Assembly: GCF_016718685.1 (NCBI RefSeq)
Contig: NZ_JADKCX010000018.1
Coordinates: 30,696 to 94,695 of the forward strand
Source of the DNA: Haliscomenobacter sp.
GTDB lineage: Bacteria; Bacteroidota; Bacteroidia; Chitinophagales; Saprospiraceae
Direction of reading: 5' to 3'
DNA: 64,000 nt
This document shows positions 61,881 to 64,000 of the stretch, piece by piece. The notes under the pieces are model-generated. The model ran no database searches. It was given only the letters and a program-made list of their open reading frames with translations, and had not been told where the DNA came from. The stretch's first letter is position 1. Each line of letters opens with the position of its first letter. The translations under genes and the position numbers were made by a program.

Positions 61881-61968
61881 CAACCGCTACTGCGGTTGCA
61901 AAGCCTTGCGAGGCCTCTAAGCCCGCGGACGACCACGGCTATTCAAGATTCAACCGCTGCCGCGATTG
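61881..61968. repeat. Two related CAACCGC hairpins
   Basis: CAACCGCTACTGCGGTTG (61881-61898) is a perfect 7-bp hairpin. CAACCGCTGCCGCGATTG (61951-61968) is a near copy with one wobble. Both follow ATT and lie between the small 61501 gene and the WG-repeat gene; the rest of 61861-62017 holds nothing I recognise. Confidence 0.5.
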
Positions 61969-62017
61969 GGGTTTCAAAATTCGGTATGCCTTATCTGCCC
62001 GATAAAATTCCCCCGCC

Positions 62018-64000
62018 TTACTCCTCCTCCCGCTTCCGCAAGGACTCCAACAAAAACTCCCCCTGGTAATTGATGAAAAAATGGTCTTCATACGGCAATT
62101 GAATCACCGGCGCCTTCCCGTCTTCAAAAGGGGCAATGGCATCGTAACGGATGGGAATCATCACTTTGCCTTTTTTATCTACCCAGCCCCATTTGCCGTT
62201 TTGTTTGACCCGGATCCAGTCTTTTTCTTCTTTGAGGTAGCCGATTTCTTCGTAGTTGCAGGGGAGCAATACGCCATAATCGGGAGCGTAGAGGCCGAAG
62301 CGGCCGTTTGTTCGAGCAGGAAAATGTGGTAGCCGGTGAAGTAGATTTTGGTGTGCAGACGGGGAGGAGGGGCTTCGCCTTGGGGGTGATGAGGCCGACT
62401 TTGGAGTCGAGATGGGTGCGGGCGTAGTTGTCTTGGAAGGGTTCGTCGATTTTGGTATATTTTGGCTTGATCACTACATGGCCTACACCGTCCACCAGGC
62501 CCATTGGCCTCTACTATTGTACCATAATCGTTTGGTTTACCGCCCACATTTATCCTGTACAAACCCTTTGAGGCACTTTCAATGGCGTCATATTGCGGCT
62601 TGAGCAATGCATTGCCTAAACTGTCCACCAGGCCCCAGTAGCCGCCTATTATTCCACTTCTAATGTCGGCTTTACCACCCACATTTACCCTGTACAAACC
62701 ATTTGAGGCATTTTCAAGGGCGGCATACTGCGGCTAGAGCAATACATTGCCTAAACTGTCCACCAGGCCCCACTCGCCTCCTTCTATATAGCCATACTTG
62801 TCTGGTTTATCCCCCACCTGTACCCTGTACAAACCCTTTGAGGCACTTTCAAGGGCGTAATACTGCGGCTAGAGCAATACATTGCCTACACTGTCCACTA
62901 GGCCCCATTGGCCACCTTGTAATTTACCAAAAGAGTTTGGTTTACCGCCCACATTTACCCTGTACAAACCCTTTGAGGCACTTTCAATGGCATCATACTG
63001 TGGCTTGAGCAATACATCCCTACACCTGTCCACTAGGCCCATTGGCCGCCGACATACCCATCATCGTTTGCTTTACCGCCCACCTGCACCCAGTACAAAC
63101 CCTTTGAGACACCTCGAATATTGTCATACTGCGGCAGGCAATACATTGCCTAAACTGTCCACCAGGCCCCATTGGCCCGCCTTCTATTTACCAAAGAGTT
63201 TGGTTTACCACCCACCTGTACCTTGCACAAGCCCTTTGAGGCACTTTCAATGGCATCATGCTGTGGCTTGAGCAATACATTGCCTAAACTGTCCACCAGG
63301 CCCCATTGGCCGCCTTCTATATACCCATCATCGTTTGCTTTACCGCCCACCTGGACCCAGTACAAACCCTTTGAGGCAACTCGAATGTCATCATACTGCG
63401 GCTTGAGCAATATATTGCCTACACTGTCCACCATACCCCATTGGCCTCCTACTAAATAGCCCTTAGCATTTGTTTTGCCGCCACATTTACCCAATACAAA
63501 CCCTTTGCAGGCATTTTCAGGGCGTCATACTGCGGCAGCAATACATTGCCTAAACTGTCCACCAGGCCCCATTGGCCGCCTTCTATATACCCATCATCGT
63601 TTGCTTTACCGCCCACCTGTACCCTGTACAAACCCCTTGAGGCACTTTCAAGAGCGTCATACTGCGGCCGAGCAATACATTGCCTAAACTGTCCACCAGA
63701 CCCCATTGGCCTCCTTCTATATACCCTTCATCGTTTGCTTTACCGCCCACCTGGACCCAGTACAAACCCTTTGAGGCAACTCGAATGTCATCATACTGCG
63801 GCAGAGCAATACATTGCCTACACTGTCCACCAGACCCCATTGGCCTCCATACCCATCATCGTTTGCTTTACCGCCCACCTCTGCCTGTACAAACCCCTTG
63901 AGGCACTTTCAAGAGCGTCATACTGCGGCAGGCAATACATTGCCTACACTGTCCGCAGGCCCCATTGGCCGCCTACTATATACCATCATCGTTTGCTTCC
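62018..64000 (-). pseudogene. WG-repeat protein gene, 5'-truncated by window, many indels
   Basis: The C-terminus is intact (VKQNGKWGWVDKKGKVMIPI to LESLRKREEE, stop 62018). Upstream, eleven or twelve copies of a ~135-bp unit encode a 45-residue module: GGQWGLVDSLGNVLLKPQYD, then AIESASKGLYRVQVGGKAND and DGYIE. The WG motif and GLV/I pattern identify the WG containing repeat family, thought to form beta-rich solenoids of unknown binding role. The frame is interrupted repeatedly by 1-3 nt deletions and by TAG codons, many at the same point in the module. With such regular repeats, misassembly and consensus error are likely. The start lies beyond the window. Confidence 0.75.
62497..63985. repeat. 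Tandem array of ~135-bp units encoding WG modules
   Basis: The phrase GGCCCCATTGGCCNCCTTCT (or close variants) recurs near 62503, 62632, 62763, 62901, 63040, 63164, 63299, 63434, 63568, 63702, 63836 and 63958, spaced 120-138 nt. Copies are roughly 85-95 per cent alike by eye. The array continues to the window end. Confidence 0.85.

Noticed and set aside
62497..63985. CRISPR-like regular repeats
   Set aside because: The ~135-bp units are coding WG modules without unique spacers, and no cas genes are near.
1..64000. tRNA, rRNA or tmRNA genes
   Set aside because: No cloverleaf, TTCGANTC-type T-loop with matching stems, or rRNA-like sequence was noticed while reading both strands.

Overview
The window reads as chromosomal DNA of a Bacteroidota member, most likely a Saprospiria/Saprospiraceae-type gliding bacterium (Haliscomenobacter/Lewinella-like; this is inference from gene content, no 16S gene is present). 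Evidence: several secreted proteins ending in a type IX secretion (T9SS) sorting domain (3257-6175, 7873-9630, 29009-31363, remnant at 31558), the gliding lipoprotein GldH, many Gfo/Idh/MocA oxidoreductases, DUF4956, CotH and FtsX-type efflux clusters, almost no Shine-Dalgarno sites, and promoter-like TAnnTTTG boxes. No rRNA, tRNA, CRISPR array, IS element or prophage was recognised.

Layout. 1-7.7 kb: end of aroA, an acetyltransferase-like gene, a helical protein of unknown role, a large T9SS-exported propeller protein, an AlkA-type glycosylase and a GNAT-like gene. 7.8-18.9 kb: secreted subtilase, a GT39-type membrane glycosyltransferase, gldH, dnaJ-grpE, a TlpA-like thioredoxin, a sugar-nucleotidyltransferase, a PD-(D/E)XK-like protein, hisIE, ogt and prfC. 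19-25.6 kb: Tat-exported Gfo/Idh protein, a membrane protein, and an ABC permease fused to an M1 peptidase with its ATPase. 25.7-31.4 kb: a CotH - DUF4956 - HlyD - TolC cluster, interrupted by a poly-G block. 31.6-34.1 kb: a wrecked choice-of-anchor-I/T9SS gene. 34.4-39.8 kb: outer-membrane protein, CNNM/CorC-type protein, duplicated-domain secreted protein, metY, small membrane protein. 40-49.2 kb: MacAB-like efflux operon (adaptor, ATPase, three paralogous FtsX permeases). 49.4-61.1 kb: two more Gfo/Idh oxidoreductases, a PQQ/cytochrome c dehydrogenase, a PLP decarboxylase, SPOR protein, MBL hydrolase, beta-barrel, Ppx/GppA, AraC-type regulator with a metal-binding-like N-terminus, GNAT. 62-64 kb: a long WG-repeat gene running off the end.

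The dominant theme is envelope and secretion biology: T9SS cargo, gliding, three export or efflux assemblies, and sugar oxidation outside the cytoplasm.

Two cross-cutting signals matter to any reader. First, the intergenic spaces hold a family of palindromes whose arms are short tandem 7-9 nt units (GTTGAAAAG-like, GGTTCGA-like, CGCAGAT-like), plus hairpins sharing the tip CCGAGCGAAGTCGAGG with locus-specific arms. Second, sequence quality is uneven: single-base indels, several in homopolymers, break prfC, the GT39 gene, the 1624-3047 gene, the CNNM gene, metY and the WG gene. A 187-bp poly-G block and a 2.5-kb adenine-poor scrambled block also look non-biological or heavily decayed. Frameshifts here should be treated as probable consensus errors until reads are checked.
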